From contig CM042975.1 in the NCBI GenBank assembly GCA_023678885.1, positions 33,264,729 to 33,328,728 of the forward strand: a stretch of DNA of 64,000 nt, read 5' to 3'. Under the pieces are notes generated by a model that saw only the letters and a list, made by a program, of their open reading frames with translations, did no database searches and was not told the DNA's origin. Made by a program: the position numbers and the translations under genes. Positions 37,190 to 49,709 of this stretch are shown here, one piece after another (position 1 is the stretch's first letter; the number at the start of each line of letters is the position of its first letter). This DNA is from Pogostemon cablin (lineage: Eukaryota > Streptophyta > Magnoliopsida > Lamiales > Lamiaceae).

Positions 37190-37960
37190 GACTACAAGGT
37201 TTAAGCCATAAATCTAATTCACATGAGACTAACTCAAATTGTTAATGAAATAGTTTCACTTACCATTATCACTTTTATTGATTTTCACCCCCCCTTTAAA
37301 TCCTATTATATTTTATGCATTTTTAGGGTTTAAATAAATTAAAGAGAGACTATAGGTTTATACCGTAAACTTATTTCCCATGAGACTAACTCAAATTGTT
37401 AATGAAATAGTTTCACTTACCATTATTACTTTTCATATATTGATTGATTCTCACATTTCCATTAATGGTTAATTGTTATTCTATATATAATGATAATAAA
37501 TTTATTATATACAGTATAAATCTCTTTGTCTCGTAAAATCATTTATACTTTACTAATTTGTTTGTCTAATAAAATCTTAGAAGTACGGCTATATTTTAAT
37601 TCTAAATATGTTATAATTTTTAAAGTATATTAATATACTCTATTTGTTATGCAAAAATATCAATTTTCTTTCAAAAGGTTAATAAAAACTCTTTTATATT
37701 TTATATTTTTTATTCTCTTTTATTTAATTCTATATATAATGATAATAAATTTGTTATGGAGTACAACATAAATATCTTTGTCTCGTAAAATTATTTATAC
37801 TTTACTCATTTGTTTGTTTAATAAAATCTTAAAAGTATGGACTATATTTTAATTCTAAATATGTTACAATTTTTAAAGCACATTAATATACTTTATTTGT
37901 TATGCAAAAACATTAATTTTCCCTCAAAAAGTTAATAAAAATTCGTTAAAAAATTAAGAT
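37190..37960. repeat. tandem duplications of about 163 and 249 bp
   Basis: catgagactaactcaaattg with the following 40 bp occurs near 37222 and 37380. A second unit starting ctatatataatgataataaa occurs at 37481 and 37730 (period 249) with roughly 10% divergence. No coding sequence in 36601-38411. Confidence 0.8.
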
Positions 37961-38411
37961 TTCTTGAATTACATGAACGATTTGTATTGAGTATACCCAC
38001 ATTGTACGTAATTAAGTATAAATACGTAATGTACAATATGCATATATAGAGTTAACTACGTAATGTACGATATGCATGGAGTTTCTTAATAGGTGTACCA
38101 TACCATTTGCAAAAATCAAGATGTCATTAATGATTAAATTTGTAGTATTAAATTATGTCAAGATTATTCACCAAATAAATATTTATTATAGACATAAATA
38201 CAGCTATTTAATTATAAATATTTTGAAAAATGTATTAAAACGTGCTAGGTATACGCTAAATTAAATAGTCACTTTAATTTTAAAATGATATTACTATTTC
38301 ACAATAATTTTTTTATATTATTATTATTGTTATTATCTTTAAAATAGACGGAGGAAATATATTCTATAGTCCAACTATGTGCACTTATCAAAATTTTTAA
38401 TTATTAGATTT

Positions 38412-39054
38412 CAACAGGAACGTACACGACACGAGTCGTGCTCTGCAACACGAGTCGTGTTCTGCAACACGAGTCGTGCTCTGCAACACGGCCACGAGGT
38501 GGCTGTGTTGTGTCTTCTGATGCTGCCGCACGGCCTCTCCTTACAGGGCCGTGTTACGCAACACGACTCGTGTGTTGCAACACGAGTCGTGTGTTGTAAC
38601 ACGGACACAGGGTGGTCGTGTTGGCTCTTCTGATGTCGGCACACGGCCACTTTTTACAGGGCCGTGTTGATGAAACGGCTCGTGCTGCCAACACGACTCG
38701 TGCAACTGGACACGGCCTTAAGTTGCCCGTGTTGAATAACTAGGTGTCGCCGCACGGCCTTCTCTTACAGGGCCGTGTTGGCTACACGGCCCGTGTTGGT
38801 GCTGACTCCTGTATTTCTTCACTGTTTTGGCTCGTTCTCCCTCGTTTCAACTCCGAATTGAGATCCGCTTTTTCCTACATCTTCCTTATCATGTTTAGCA
38901 TCCAATAAAAAGTGAAAATCTTAAGTTTAAGCTCATTCACACACATTTCAATAAAAACACAAAACACAACCAAATAACATATAAAATACGGATAAAATAA
39001 TACAAAAACACATATAAAAAGACACTAAAATATAGGTGAAAATAGATCTAATCA
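38412..39054 (-). repeat. 3' LTR of the Athila element, truncated
   Basis: It matches 51953-52549. It has three copies of the 21-bp unit acacgagtcgtgctctgcaa where the other LTR has one, then acacggcc/ggccgtgtt inverted words. It ends ctaatca before the polypurine tract. Confidence 0.88.
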
Positions 39055-39055
39055 A

Positions 39056-40317
39056 CCCCCCAAACTTAAGGTGTTGCTCGTCCCCGAGCAACGAAAATGA
39101 CAAATCAAAAGGAGAAATTTTCACCTAGAAAAGACTAAACGAATATAAGCAATAACACATCGTTAGCAATAATAACAACAAACTATGCTAAGTCATCCTA
39201 CAACATTAAAATCATGACATGAGAAATTAACAAGTTCAATCAAAAGAGAATAAAATGTAATATAGTCCCTTTTACGTCCAAGCCTCACAATGGATATTGA
39301 TGTCTCTCAACACTCTTTTGAAATAGGGTAAATCACACTCATTAATCGATTGGCTCGACTCGCTATAAGCTTGCTCGTGGACTACATTCACAAACCACCA
39401 AAATTTTAATCAATGATCAAAAAGGTCTTTAATTAGGATGTAATGATAGGTTCTTTGGTAGGGTAGGAAGTATATGGATAAGAGTGACTAATCAAGTGTA
39501 AGTAATCAAAGAGATAGTCAATTTCCTCAACTTCTCCACTTTTCTTTCTTCCTTTCTTATCTTTACAATCTCAAGCACTATTCATGAACTTCCCTTGGAT
39601 TGAGCTTCTTTTGATGCATGCTTCCTATCTTTGGATTTTTTTTACTTGAGCATTTTGATGTTGATTTGCTCATTTTCTAACTTTGATGTTGCATGTGCCT
39701 TCTTACTTTTGCTTTTTTCATCCTTTTTCTTGCTTGTTTACCATTCCCTTTTCTTCTTTTCCTAATCAATCAATCCTTTCTAGCTACCATCTCCTCAATC
39801 ACCCACACAAAGGTATATATAAGCTTGAATGGGTAATTAAGGATAGAAATGTGCTAAATTCACAAGAAATGGGCTTATAGGCTCAAAGTGGTTGACTAAA
39901 GATGATGTTCAAGGTAGGAACATATATGACAATGACTATAATAACAAGGATGGCCCTAGATCATTTCACCAATCTCCACTAATCGGGCTCGTTCCTATAG
40001 TCCTTGAGCAAGTTCTAACTTATCAAACACAACCGATCCACTCATGAAGAAATACCATGTATGCATGGTTGAGGCTCAAATGCTCACAAGCTTGTGCTCG
40101 GACCTTAAGGAACTTATTACAACACATTCATCTCAAAATTGAACAAGTTAAGTAAAACATGTCACAATTTAAAAGTGTAGAGATTCTTAATCATAATTTG
40201 TCATCACTTATCACCACAACCTATCATCACTCACATTCAAAAATGACTCACGACATCTCTAAACAAACCACCAAACATCCCAAGACAAGAATGAAAATAC
40301 ACAAAACATAAAAATAA
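39056..40317 (-). other. 3' non-coding internal region of the Athila element, part 1
   Basis: It begins with the polypurine tract (inverse of ccccccaaacttaa) and a short inverted repeat, ttgctcgtccccgagcaa. No env-like or other coding frame is seen up to the nested insertion. Confidence 0.6.
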
Positions 40318-40759
40318 TGTCACATCCTGATTTTTCTTAATTAAAAATTATTTTATTTAAAAGAACTAAGCGAAAGCTTAAAGGAATTAAATTATTAAAT
40401 ATTTAAGAAAACTTGAATTTCCATGAAATAATAATTCCACAATGAAATATTGAATGAAATGCTTAAACTTTAATATAAAATTAAATTTAATGGTGCTAAA
40501 CATCCTCCAATCCCACCACGCCAGCTCCTTCATCTGAAAATTGGAGAGATAAGGGTGAGCAAAACCACGGCTCAGTGAGAAATCACTACTTATCAAACTA
40601 AACATCACATGCAATAATAATTAAGCCATGTAATTACCTCAACCAACCGCATTATAATACTTTCCTTATTCATATCCTCTTTTTATAAATATGTTCCTCT
40701 CCATAAAGGTGACAAGACATCCTCTTTATTAAGGTCCAGAAGACCTCCTCTTTCATTAG

Positions 40760-40865
40760 GTTCATAAGACCTCCTCCTTTATAATGGTCCATAAGACCTA
40801 GGTACATAAGACCTCCTCCTTTATAATGGTCCATAAGACCTAGGTACATAAGATCTCCTCTTTAT
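40760..40865. repeat. 42-bp tandem repeat inside the LTRs of the nested element
   Basis: gacctcctcctttataatgg recurs at 40768 and 40810, with weaker copies either side (catcctctttattaagg, gacctcctctttcattagg). The same array is present in the other two LTRs. Confidence 0.85.
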
Positions 40866-43550
40866 AGTCCAGAAAACATATCTTCTCTATACTTATCATT
40901 TCATGCTTCATAAGCTAAATTTTAATATCATATTAATTAGCATCACATAAACTTAAAATCAACACATATATTGTTCACATGATCTCAAAATCATCACATA
41001 TAATGTTCAATAAAAATAAGTAAGAAATCCCTCACCTCAAATAATTTGACCGCAATACTAAAATCGTTCTCCCTCTCTCTTCGGTGTCTCTGAGTGTTTT
41101 CCGATTTCTTAGGTGTATATGAGTGTATATAAAAGGAGAGAAAAAGAATTGGAGAAATAGCAAACTGGTTGTCAAGGGTTGAGAATTGTATTTGAGGAGT
41201 TAATATTATATGTGTGCGTTGGATTGAATCCCCTTTCTTTTAGGAAAAGAAAAAGTTGAGATAATGGATAAATCCTATCATAAATCAACTACCATCGGAT
41301 ACTAAGTTATGTACCATATATATTTTATATAATAATAATATCCATGATCATAAATCCTTAATAATAATATTCTTAATTATTATAATATCTTGTAAAAATA
41401 TCATGAAAATAATATGTCTATGATATAAATATAAATATAATTATATATTAGTGAGAGGATTATTGAAAGATACGTTGATATAGATACTTTATAAAAAATA
41501 AAAAGTACATGTATATATTTATTTATATTGAAAAATTCAGGTTATTACATTCTTACCTCGTTAGAAAATTTTCGTCCTCTAAATTTAGATTTTATTAACT
41601 GAAGAATGCATGTATAATAAAATTTACAGGATTTATTAAGGGAAAAATACATATTACAACACATTTATATGTTGGAAGGAAAGTTTAATTTCTGAAAAAA
41701 AATACAAATTGTAAACTATTACAAATATAAATATCACGATGCACAATTTTAAGTCTAACAAAATTTTATTTTATAAATAAATAAATATATTGAAATTCTT
41801 AAAAATTGATAATCTTGCATAAAATGAACTAATGCAAATTTCGTACCTCAACGAAGCTGTCGCAGTGTGACGGATGGATGCTAGCTTTTTATATAAAGAA
41901 GAAACGGGTATACAGAATCGTATAACCGCTCTGATACCAATTTGTCACATCCTGATTTTTCTTAACTAAAAATTATTTTATTTAAAAGAACTAAGCGAAA
42001 GCTTAAAGGAATTAAATTATTAAATATTTAAGAAAACTTGAATTTCCATGAAATAATAATTCCACAATGAAATATTGAATGAAATGCTTAAACTTTAATA
42101 TAAAATTAAATTTAATGGTGCTAAACATCCTCCAATCCCACCACGCCAGCTCCTTCATCTGAAAATTGGAGAGATAAGGGTGAGCAAAACCACGGCTCAG
42201 TGAGAAATCACTACTTATCAAACTAAACATCACATGCAATAATAATTAAGCCATGTAATTACCTCAACCAACCGCATTATAATACTTTCCTTATTCATAT
42301 CCTCTTTTTATAAATATGTTCCTCTCCATAAAGGTGACAAGACATCCTCTTTATTAAGGTCCAGAAGACCTCCTCTTTCATTAGGTTCATAAGACCTCCT
42401 CCTTTATAATGGTCCATAAGACCTAGGTACATAAGACCTCCTCCTTTATAATGGTCCATAAGACCTAGGTACATAAGATCTCCTCTTTATAGTCCAGAAA
42501 ACATATCTTCTCTATACTTATCATTTCATGCTTCATAAGCTAAATTTTAATATCATATTAATTAGCATCACATAAACTTAAAATCAACACATATATTGTT
42601 CACATGATCTCAAAATCATCACATATAATGTTCAATAAAAATAAGTAAGAAATCCCTCACCTCAAATAATTTGACCGCAATACTAAAATCGTTCTCCCTC
42701 TCTCTTCGGTGTCTCTGAGTGTTTTCCGATTTCTTAGGTGTATATGAGTGTATATAAAAGGAGAGAAAAAGAATTGGAGAAATAGCAAACTGGTTGTCAA
42801 GGGTTGAGAATTGTATTTGAGGAGTTAATATTATATGTGTGCGTTGGATTGAATCCCCTTTCTTTTAGGAAAAGGAAAAGTTGAGATAATGGATAAATCC
42901 TATCATAAATCAACTACCATCGGATACTAAGTTATGTACCATATATATTTTATATAATAATAATATCCATGATCATAAATCCTTAATAATAATATTCTTA
43001 ATTATTATAATATCTTGTAAAAATATCATGAAAATAATATGTCTATGATATAAATATAAATATAATTATATATTAGTGAGAGTATTATTGAAAGATACGT
43101 TGATATAGATACTTTATAAAAAATAAAAAGTACATGTATATATTTATTTATATTGAAAAATTCAGGTTATTACATTCTTACCTCGTTAGAAAATTTTCGT
43201 CCTCTAAATTTAGATTTTATTAACTGAAGAATGCATGTATAATAAAATTTACAGGATTTATTAAGGGAAAAATACATATTACAACACATTTATATGTTGG
43301 AAGGAAAGTTTAATTTCTGAAAAAAAATACAAATTGTAAACTATTACAAATATAAATATCACGATGCACAATTTTAAGTCTAACAAAATTTTATTTTATA
43401 AATAAATAAATATATTGAAATTCTTAAAAATTGATAATCTTGCATAAAATGAACTAATGCAAATTTCGTACCTCAACGAAGCTGTCGCAGTGTGATGGAT
43501 GGATGCTAGCTTTTTATATAAAGAAGAAACGGGTATACAGAATCGTATAA

Positions 43551-43564
43551 CCGCTCTGATACCA
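43551..43564 (-). other. initiator-Met tRNA primer-binding site, second internal segment
   Basis: TGGTATCAGAGCGG on the minus strand, three bases (aat) from the LTR ending at 43568. The identical site of the first internal segment is at 41926-41939. Confidence 0.9.
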
Positions 43565-44804
43565 ATTTGTCACATCCTGATTTTTCTTAATTAAAAATTA
43601 TTTTATTTAAAAGAACTAAGCTAAAGCTTAAAGGAATTAAATTATTAAATATTTAAGAAAACTTGAATTTCCATGAAATAATAATTCCACAATGAAATAT
43701 TGAATGAAATGCTTAAACTTTAATATAAAATTAAATTTAATGGTGCTAAACATCCTCCAATCCCACCACGCCAGCTCCTTCATCTGAAAATTGGAGAGAT
43801 AAGGGTGAGCAAAACCACGGCTCAGTGAGAAATCACTACTTATCAAACTAAACATCACATGCAATAATAATTAAGACATGTAATTACCTCAACCAACCGC
43901 ATTATAATACTTTCCTTATTCATATCCTCTTTTTATAAATATGTTCCTCTCCATAAAGGTGACAAGACATCCTCTTTATTAAGGTCCAGAAGACCTCCTC
44001 TTTCATTAGGTTCATAAGACCTCCTCATTTATAATGGTCCATAAGACCTAGGTACATAAGACCTCCTCCTTTATAATGGTCCATAAGACCTAGGTACATA
44101 AGATCTCCTCTTTATAGTCCAGAAAACATATCTTCTCTATACTTATCATTTCATGCTTCACAAGCTAAATTTTAATATCATATTAATTAGCATCACATAA
44201 ACTTAAAATCAACACATATATTGTTCACATGATCTCAAAATCATCACATATAATGTTCAATAAAAATAAGTAAGAAATCCCTCACCTCAAATAATTTGAC
44301 CGCAATACTAAAATCGTTCTCCCTCTCTCTTCGGTGTCTCTGAGTGTTTTCCGATTTCTTAGGTGTATATGAGTGTATATAAAAGGAGAGAAAAAGAATT
44401 GGAGAAATAGCAAACTGGTTGTCAAGGGTTGAGAATTGTATTTGAGGAGTTAATATTATATGTGTGCGTTGGATTGAATCCCCTTTCTTTTAGGAAAAGG
44501 AAAAGTTGAGATAATGGATAAATCCTATCATAAATCAACTACCATCGGATACTAAGTTATGTACCATATATATTTTATATAATAATAATATCCATGATCA
44601 TAAATCCTTAATAATAATATTCTTAATTATTATAATATCTTGTAAAAATATCATGAAAATAATATGTCTATGATATAAATATAAATATAATTATATATTA
44701 GTGAGAGGATTATTGAAAGATACGTTGATATAGATACTTTATAAAAAATAAAAAGTACATGTATATATTTATTTATATTGAAAAATTCAGGTTATTACAA
44801 ATAA

Positions 44805-45662
44805 GGACTCAACAAACAAGACACAACAAAAATACAAAACATGCAAAAACACAAAATATTATCATCCATAAGAAAATTAAGCACACATTCATCCCAACCT
44901 TTATTCAAAAGAAAATCCTAAGTTACGAAAGTAAACCTCCCACAAACATAACAAATGAAGTATCATGCTAGTCACAACAATCCAAATCAAACTCAATTCA
45001 TTTCAAGTAGTAAAATGATAAGGTGTAGAGTACTCCCTCAATAGGCATTTGGTAAGGAAAGTGTTAGCTTCAAGCTCCATCATGCTTCCAATACCTTTCA
45101 TTCATGCTCAAACACTCAACAAACACCATTATTTCAACAATTTCATTATAAATATGGACTATCATGCACTTCAACACCACCAATCATACCAAAATCAAAC
45201 CCAAACTCATGAGAAAAATTTTAAAATTTGTCCAATTTTACAAGAATCATACTCAAGTGGTGAGTCACACCACACACTCTCCCCCCAAACTTAAATCGAA
45301 ACAAGAGTTGAGACTTAAGTTTGCAAAAAGTAGTGAGACTTACCCTTGTAGTTTCCTTTGGTGATCTTCTTGTTGAGAAGTAACTCATCCACACGACTCA
45401 AGCTATGTCCACCACGCACTAGCACCCCCCAAACTTAACTCGAGACAAGAGTCACGAATTAAGTTTGCAACAAATGGTGGAACATGTCAACTTGAATCCA
45501 TGAAGCATTTCTCTTTTCTTCAATGTGCATTTTTCTCCATGAGCACAATCAACCTACAAGGCCAAAACAAACAAGCAACAAAAATAAAGCAATAAAGATA
45601 GTGATGGGGTGCCTCCCATCGAGCGCTAAGTTTAACGTCTTCGAGCTAGACGAATTTTGAGA
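44805..45662 (-). other. 3' non-coding internal region of the Athila element, part 2
   Basis: No coding frame. ccccccaaacttaa recurs at 45281 and 45425, each followed by a related 45-bp segment ending ttaagtttgcaa. These are extra polypurine-tract-like copies of the one at 39056. Confidence 0.65.
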
Positions 45663-48600
45663 TCATCTTTCAAATAGAGTATCCACAAAGAGGGTCTCCC
45701 TTTGTGATGGATCCACATAGTGCTTCACATGATGACCATTAACCAAGAACTCTCCCCCGTTCTCATCCATAACCTTTAGAGCTCCCCCATCAAGTACTTC
45801 CTTTACCACATAAGGTCCTCTCCATTTGGACTTCAACTTGCCCGGGAAAAGTCTTAGTCGAGAATTGAATACCAACACCTTTTCACCCTTTTCAAAGCTC
45901 TTTTTCCTCAAACGAGCATCATGCCACCTCTTGGTTTTCTCCTTAAAAATCCTTGAGTTTTCATAAGCATTTTCTCTAAATTCCTCAAGCTCATTCAATT
46001 GTAAGAATCTTACCTTCTTCGAAGCTTTCATGTCAAAATTTAACTTCTTAATGGCCCAATAAGCTTTATGCTCTAACTCCACGGGAAGATGACAAGACTT
46101 GCCATAGACAATTTGAAAAGGAGACATATCAAGAGTGGTCTTGAATGCGGTTCGAAAGGCCCACAATGCATTATCAAGTTTATTTGATCAATTCTTTCTA
46201 CTCACACTCACTGTTTTCTCCAAGACTTGTTTGATTTGTCGATTAGAAATTTCAGCTTGACCATTCGTTTGAGGGTGATACGGAGTAGACACTCGATGCT
46301 TCACACCATAAGTCTTGAGAATGTACTCCATGAGCTTACTTATGAAGTGACTACCCCCATCACTTACCAACACTATATGTACTCCAAATCTTGTGAAGAT
46401 ATGCTTCTTTAGAAACCCCATGACCACTCTAGCATCACTTGTTCTCGAAGGTATGGCCTCAACCCATTTCGATACATAGTCGACCGCCAATAGGATGTAT
46501 AGGAATCCATTAGATTGAGGAAATGGTCCCATGAAATCGATGCCCCACACATCAAATATCTTCACTTCTTGAAAGCTCTTAAGGGGCATCTCATCCCACT
46601 TGGAGATTCCTCCCATCCTTTGACACCGATCACAACCCTCTACAAATTTCTTACAACTCTTGAACAAAAATGGCCAATACAACCCCGATTGTAAGACTTT
46701 TGCAGCGGTCTTTTGAGCTCCAAAATGGCCTCCACTAGGTGAAGAGTGGCAAAACTCCAACACACTATTCCATTCTTCCTCGGGCACACATCTTCGCACA
46801 AGAGAATCATTACACATCTTGTACAAGAATGGATCATCCCACAAGTAACTTTTAACATCATGAAAGAACTTCTTGGATTGATACTTATTAAGCTCATAAG
46901 GCCTCCTTCCACTAGCTAAGTAATTCACATAGTCCGCATACCACGGGCTTTCTTCTTGCTCCACTAAAGCCTTAATTTGATAGCAATCACACTCAAAGAT
47001 TTTTTCATCGGGAAAAACCTCCTTGATTAACTCATAAGTACTTTCACAATGCTCCCTCGACTCTAACCTTGAAAGATGGTTGGCTATCACATTCTCCGTG
47101 CCCTTCTTATCTCTCACTTCAATATCAAATTCTTGAAGAAGTAATACCCATCTTATCACCCTTGGCTTTGCATCCTTCTTTGCCATGAGATACTTGATAG
47201 CGGCATGGTCGGTGTATACAATAGTCTTCGTTCCTACCAAATAAGGACGAAACTTATCAAATGCGTATACTACCGCCAAGAACTCTTTTTCGGTAGTAGT
47301 GTAGTTCCTTTGAGCCGCATCAAATGTCTTGCTTGCATAGTAAATGGCTCGGAATTTTTTCTCTCTTAGTTGTCCCAAAACCACTCCAAGAGCTACATCA
47401 CTTGCATCACACATCAGTATAAATGGCTCCTTCCAATCGGGGGTGATCAAGATGGGTGATGAAATCAAAGCTTCCTTTAGTACTTGAAAAGCATTTAAAC
47501 AATTATCATCAAACTTAAATGACACATCTTTTTCAAGAAGATGAGATAGAGGTTTAGAAAATGAAGAAAAATCCTTGATGAATCTACGATAGAACCCGAC
47601 ATGACCAAGGAACGATCGTACTCCCTTCTCATTTGTTGGCGGTGGAAGCTTCTCTATAGCAACAACTTTGGCTCGGTCAACTTGCAATCCCTTTGAAGAG
47701 ATGTGATGTCCAAGTACAATGCCATCATTTACCATGAAGTGGCACTTCTCCCAATTAAACACTAAATTAGTGTCTTGACATCGCTTCAAAACAATAGCAA
47801 GGTTAGACAAACAGATATCAAAAGAAGAACCAAACACCGAAAAGTCATCCATGAACACTTCCATTATATTCTCAATTAATCCTTCAAAGATTGCCATCAT
47901 ACACCTTTGAAAGGTGGCCGGTGCATAGCAAAGTCCAAATGACAATCTTCGAAAAGCAAATATTCTATAAGGACAAGTGAAAGCGGTCTTTTCTTGGTCT
48001 TCGGGTGCTATGAGAATTTGGTTATACCCGGAATACCCATCAAGAAAGTAATAAAACTCATACCCGGCCAACCTATCCAACATTTGATCCAAGAAAGGTA
48101 AGGGAAAGTGATCTTTACGTCTGTTTTCATTAAGCTTCCTATAATCAACACACACACGCCACCCTGTCACCGTCCTAGTGGCTATGGTCTCATCTTTCTC
48201 GGTCTTCACTATAGTCATACCCCCTTTTTTAGATACTACATGTAACGGGCTCACATAAGGGCTATCACTAATAGGAAAAATCATATCGGAGTCTAACCAC
48301 TTAAGAACCTCTTTTTTTACCACTTCTTGCATGATAGGATTAAGTCTTCTTTGGTTTTGAACACAAGCTTTCCCTTCATCCTCAAGCCTTATCTTATGCA
48401 TGCAAATTGTTGGACTAATCCCCTTCAAATTATCAATACACCAACCAATAGCCGACTTATGCTCTTTAAGGACATTAAACAATTTATCAAGTTGACTAGA
48501 GGTTAGAGATGATGATACAATTACCGGATATGTCTCACTTTCACCAAGGTAGGCATAAGTAAGATGATCGGGTAGAGGCTTCAACTCCACCTTCTTTTCC

Positions 48601-49691
48601 TTTTTCTCTTCTTGCTCGAGTGGATCTCTAAGTGGTAAGAACTTTTCATTTCCCCTTGAGATGGTGGCTGCAACCTCTTGAGCTTCACTACAATCACCTA
48701 GATCAAGCAAACAATTAATCAATTCTTCATTTAAATCAAGTGAAGTAGTAGAAATATTAGAAAGAGATAGAGAATTGCTCAAGCAAAGTTCAAGTGGATC
48801 CTTGGTTACAATGGAAGGCCAACTCTCCTCGACACTTCCCTTTACAACATCCACACTTTTACATTCTTCATCATCCATTGGATATTGCATGGCCTTGTGT
48901 AGAGAGAATACCACTTCCTCATCATTAACCCTCAACTTCAATTCTCCTTTGTAGACATCAATAAGAGCTCTCCCGGTAGCAAGAAACGGTCTCCCAAAAA
49001 TCAATGGCACATTTTCATCCTCCTCCATATCTAGAACAACAAAATCCACCGGAAAGACGAACTTATCAACTTTTACCAACACATCTTCAACTACTCCTTT
49101 TGGATGTGTCATAGATCGATCCGCCAATTGAAGTGTGATGGAAGTTGGTTTTACTTCACCTAATCCAAGCTTCTTGAATATGGAGAGAGGCATTAGATTA
49201 ATGCTTATACCAAGGTCACAAAGAGCCTTGTTCTTTCCAATTTCACATGGTATAATGAAACTACCCGGATCCTTCAATTTTTGAGGAAGTTTCCGTTGTA
49301 GAATGGCACTACACTCTTTGGTTAGATTAACCGTTTCATTGTCCACAAGACTTCTTTTCTTTCCCATGATGTCCTTCAAGAAACGAGCATAATAAGGCAT
49401 TTGATCCAAAGCATCGGCGAAAGGGATATTGATTTGAATCTTCTTGAAGATTTCAAGAAACTTTTTGAACCTCTCATCCAAACCTTTCTTCAAGAACCTT
49501 TGAGGAAAATGAACCGGTACTTGAGTCTTGGGTATTCCCCAACTATCTCTTTCAACTTCAACTTCCTTTTCCCTTAACTCCTTTGCCTTCTTCCACTTTG
49601 GAATTCTCTCTATCTTCTCTTCATCTTTCTTTTGCTCAACAATTTCTTTTTTCTTGCTTACTTCCTCCATTTCAATCTCTTCTTGCACCAA
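45663..49691 (-). pseudogene. Athila pol: protease, reverse transcriptase, RNase H, integrase, one internal stop
   Basis: One frame of about 1340 codons is broken only by TGA at 46188-46190 in the integrase, where the family has Trp (SRKN, stop, SNKLDNALWAF). Visible features: lysine- and glutamate-rich N-terminus; aspartic protease with DLGIS at about 159 and GRPFLATGR; RT from about 505 (CVDYRKLNENRRKDHFPLPF, catalytic FMDD at about 613); RNase H with CDASDVALG at about 763; integrase zinc region (H-H-C-C, about 985-1025); then the core with WGIDFMGPFP, VSDGGSHF and TPYHPQTNGQAE. The C-terminal part (WRGPYVVKEVLDGGALKV) follows the stop. A TAA at 49710 separates it from gag in the same frame. 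Non-functional as it stands. Confidence 0.93.
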
Positions 49692-49709
49692 CCCTTCTTC
49701 AACCTTGCT

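Larger units (their letters stand above)
40318..44799 (-). mobile_element. non-autonomous LTR element with three LTRs (LTR-internal-LTR-internal-LTR)
   Basis: Three nearly identical 1232-bp LTRs lie at 40318-41549, 41943-43174 and 43568-44799 (TGTCACATCCTGA...TCAGGTTATTACA). Two 393-bp internal segments separate them, at 41550-41942 and 43175-43567, giving an exact 1625-bp period. Each internal segment carries an initiator-Met-tRNA primer site (TGGTATCAGAGCGG on the minus strand) three bases from the LTR. The whole array is flanked by one 5-bp target duplication, AATAA (40313-40317 and 44800-44804). There is no gag or pol; a 75-codon frame repeated three times is not a gene. This looks like a TRIM/LARD-like element whose array grew by unequal recombination. 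Only about ten base differences among the copies are seen by eye. Confidence 0.93.

Noticed and set aside
38379..38650. Open frames in both orientations in the Athila LTR
   Set aside because: They arise from the acacgagtcgtg repeats and recur in the other LTR.
40387..43864. A 75-codon frame repeated identically three times
   Set aside because: It lies inside the LTRs of the nested element, has no recognisable domain, and repeats only because the LTR does.
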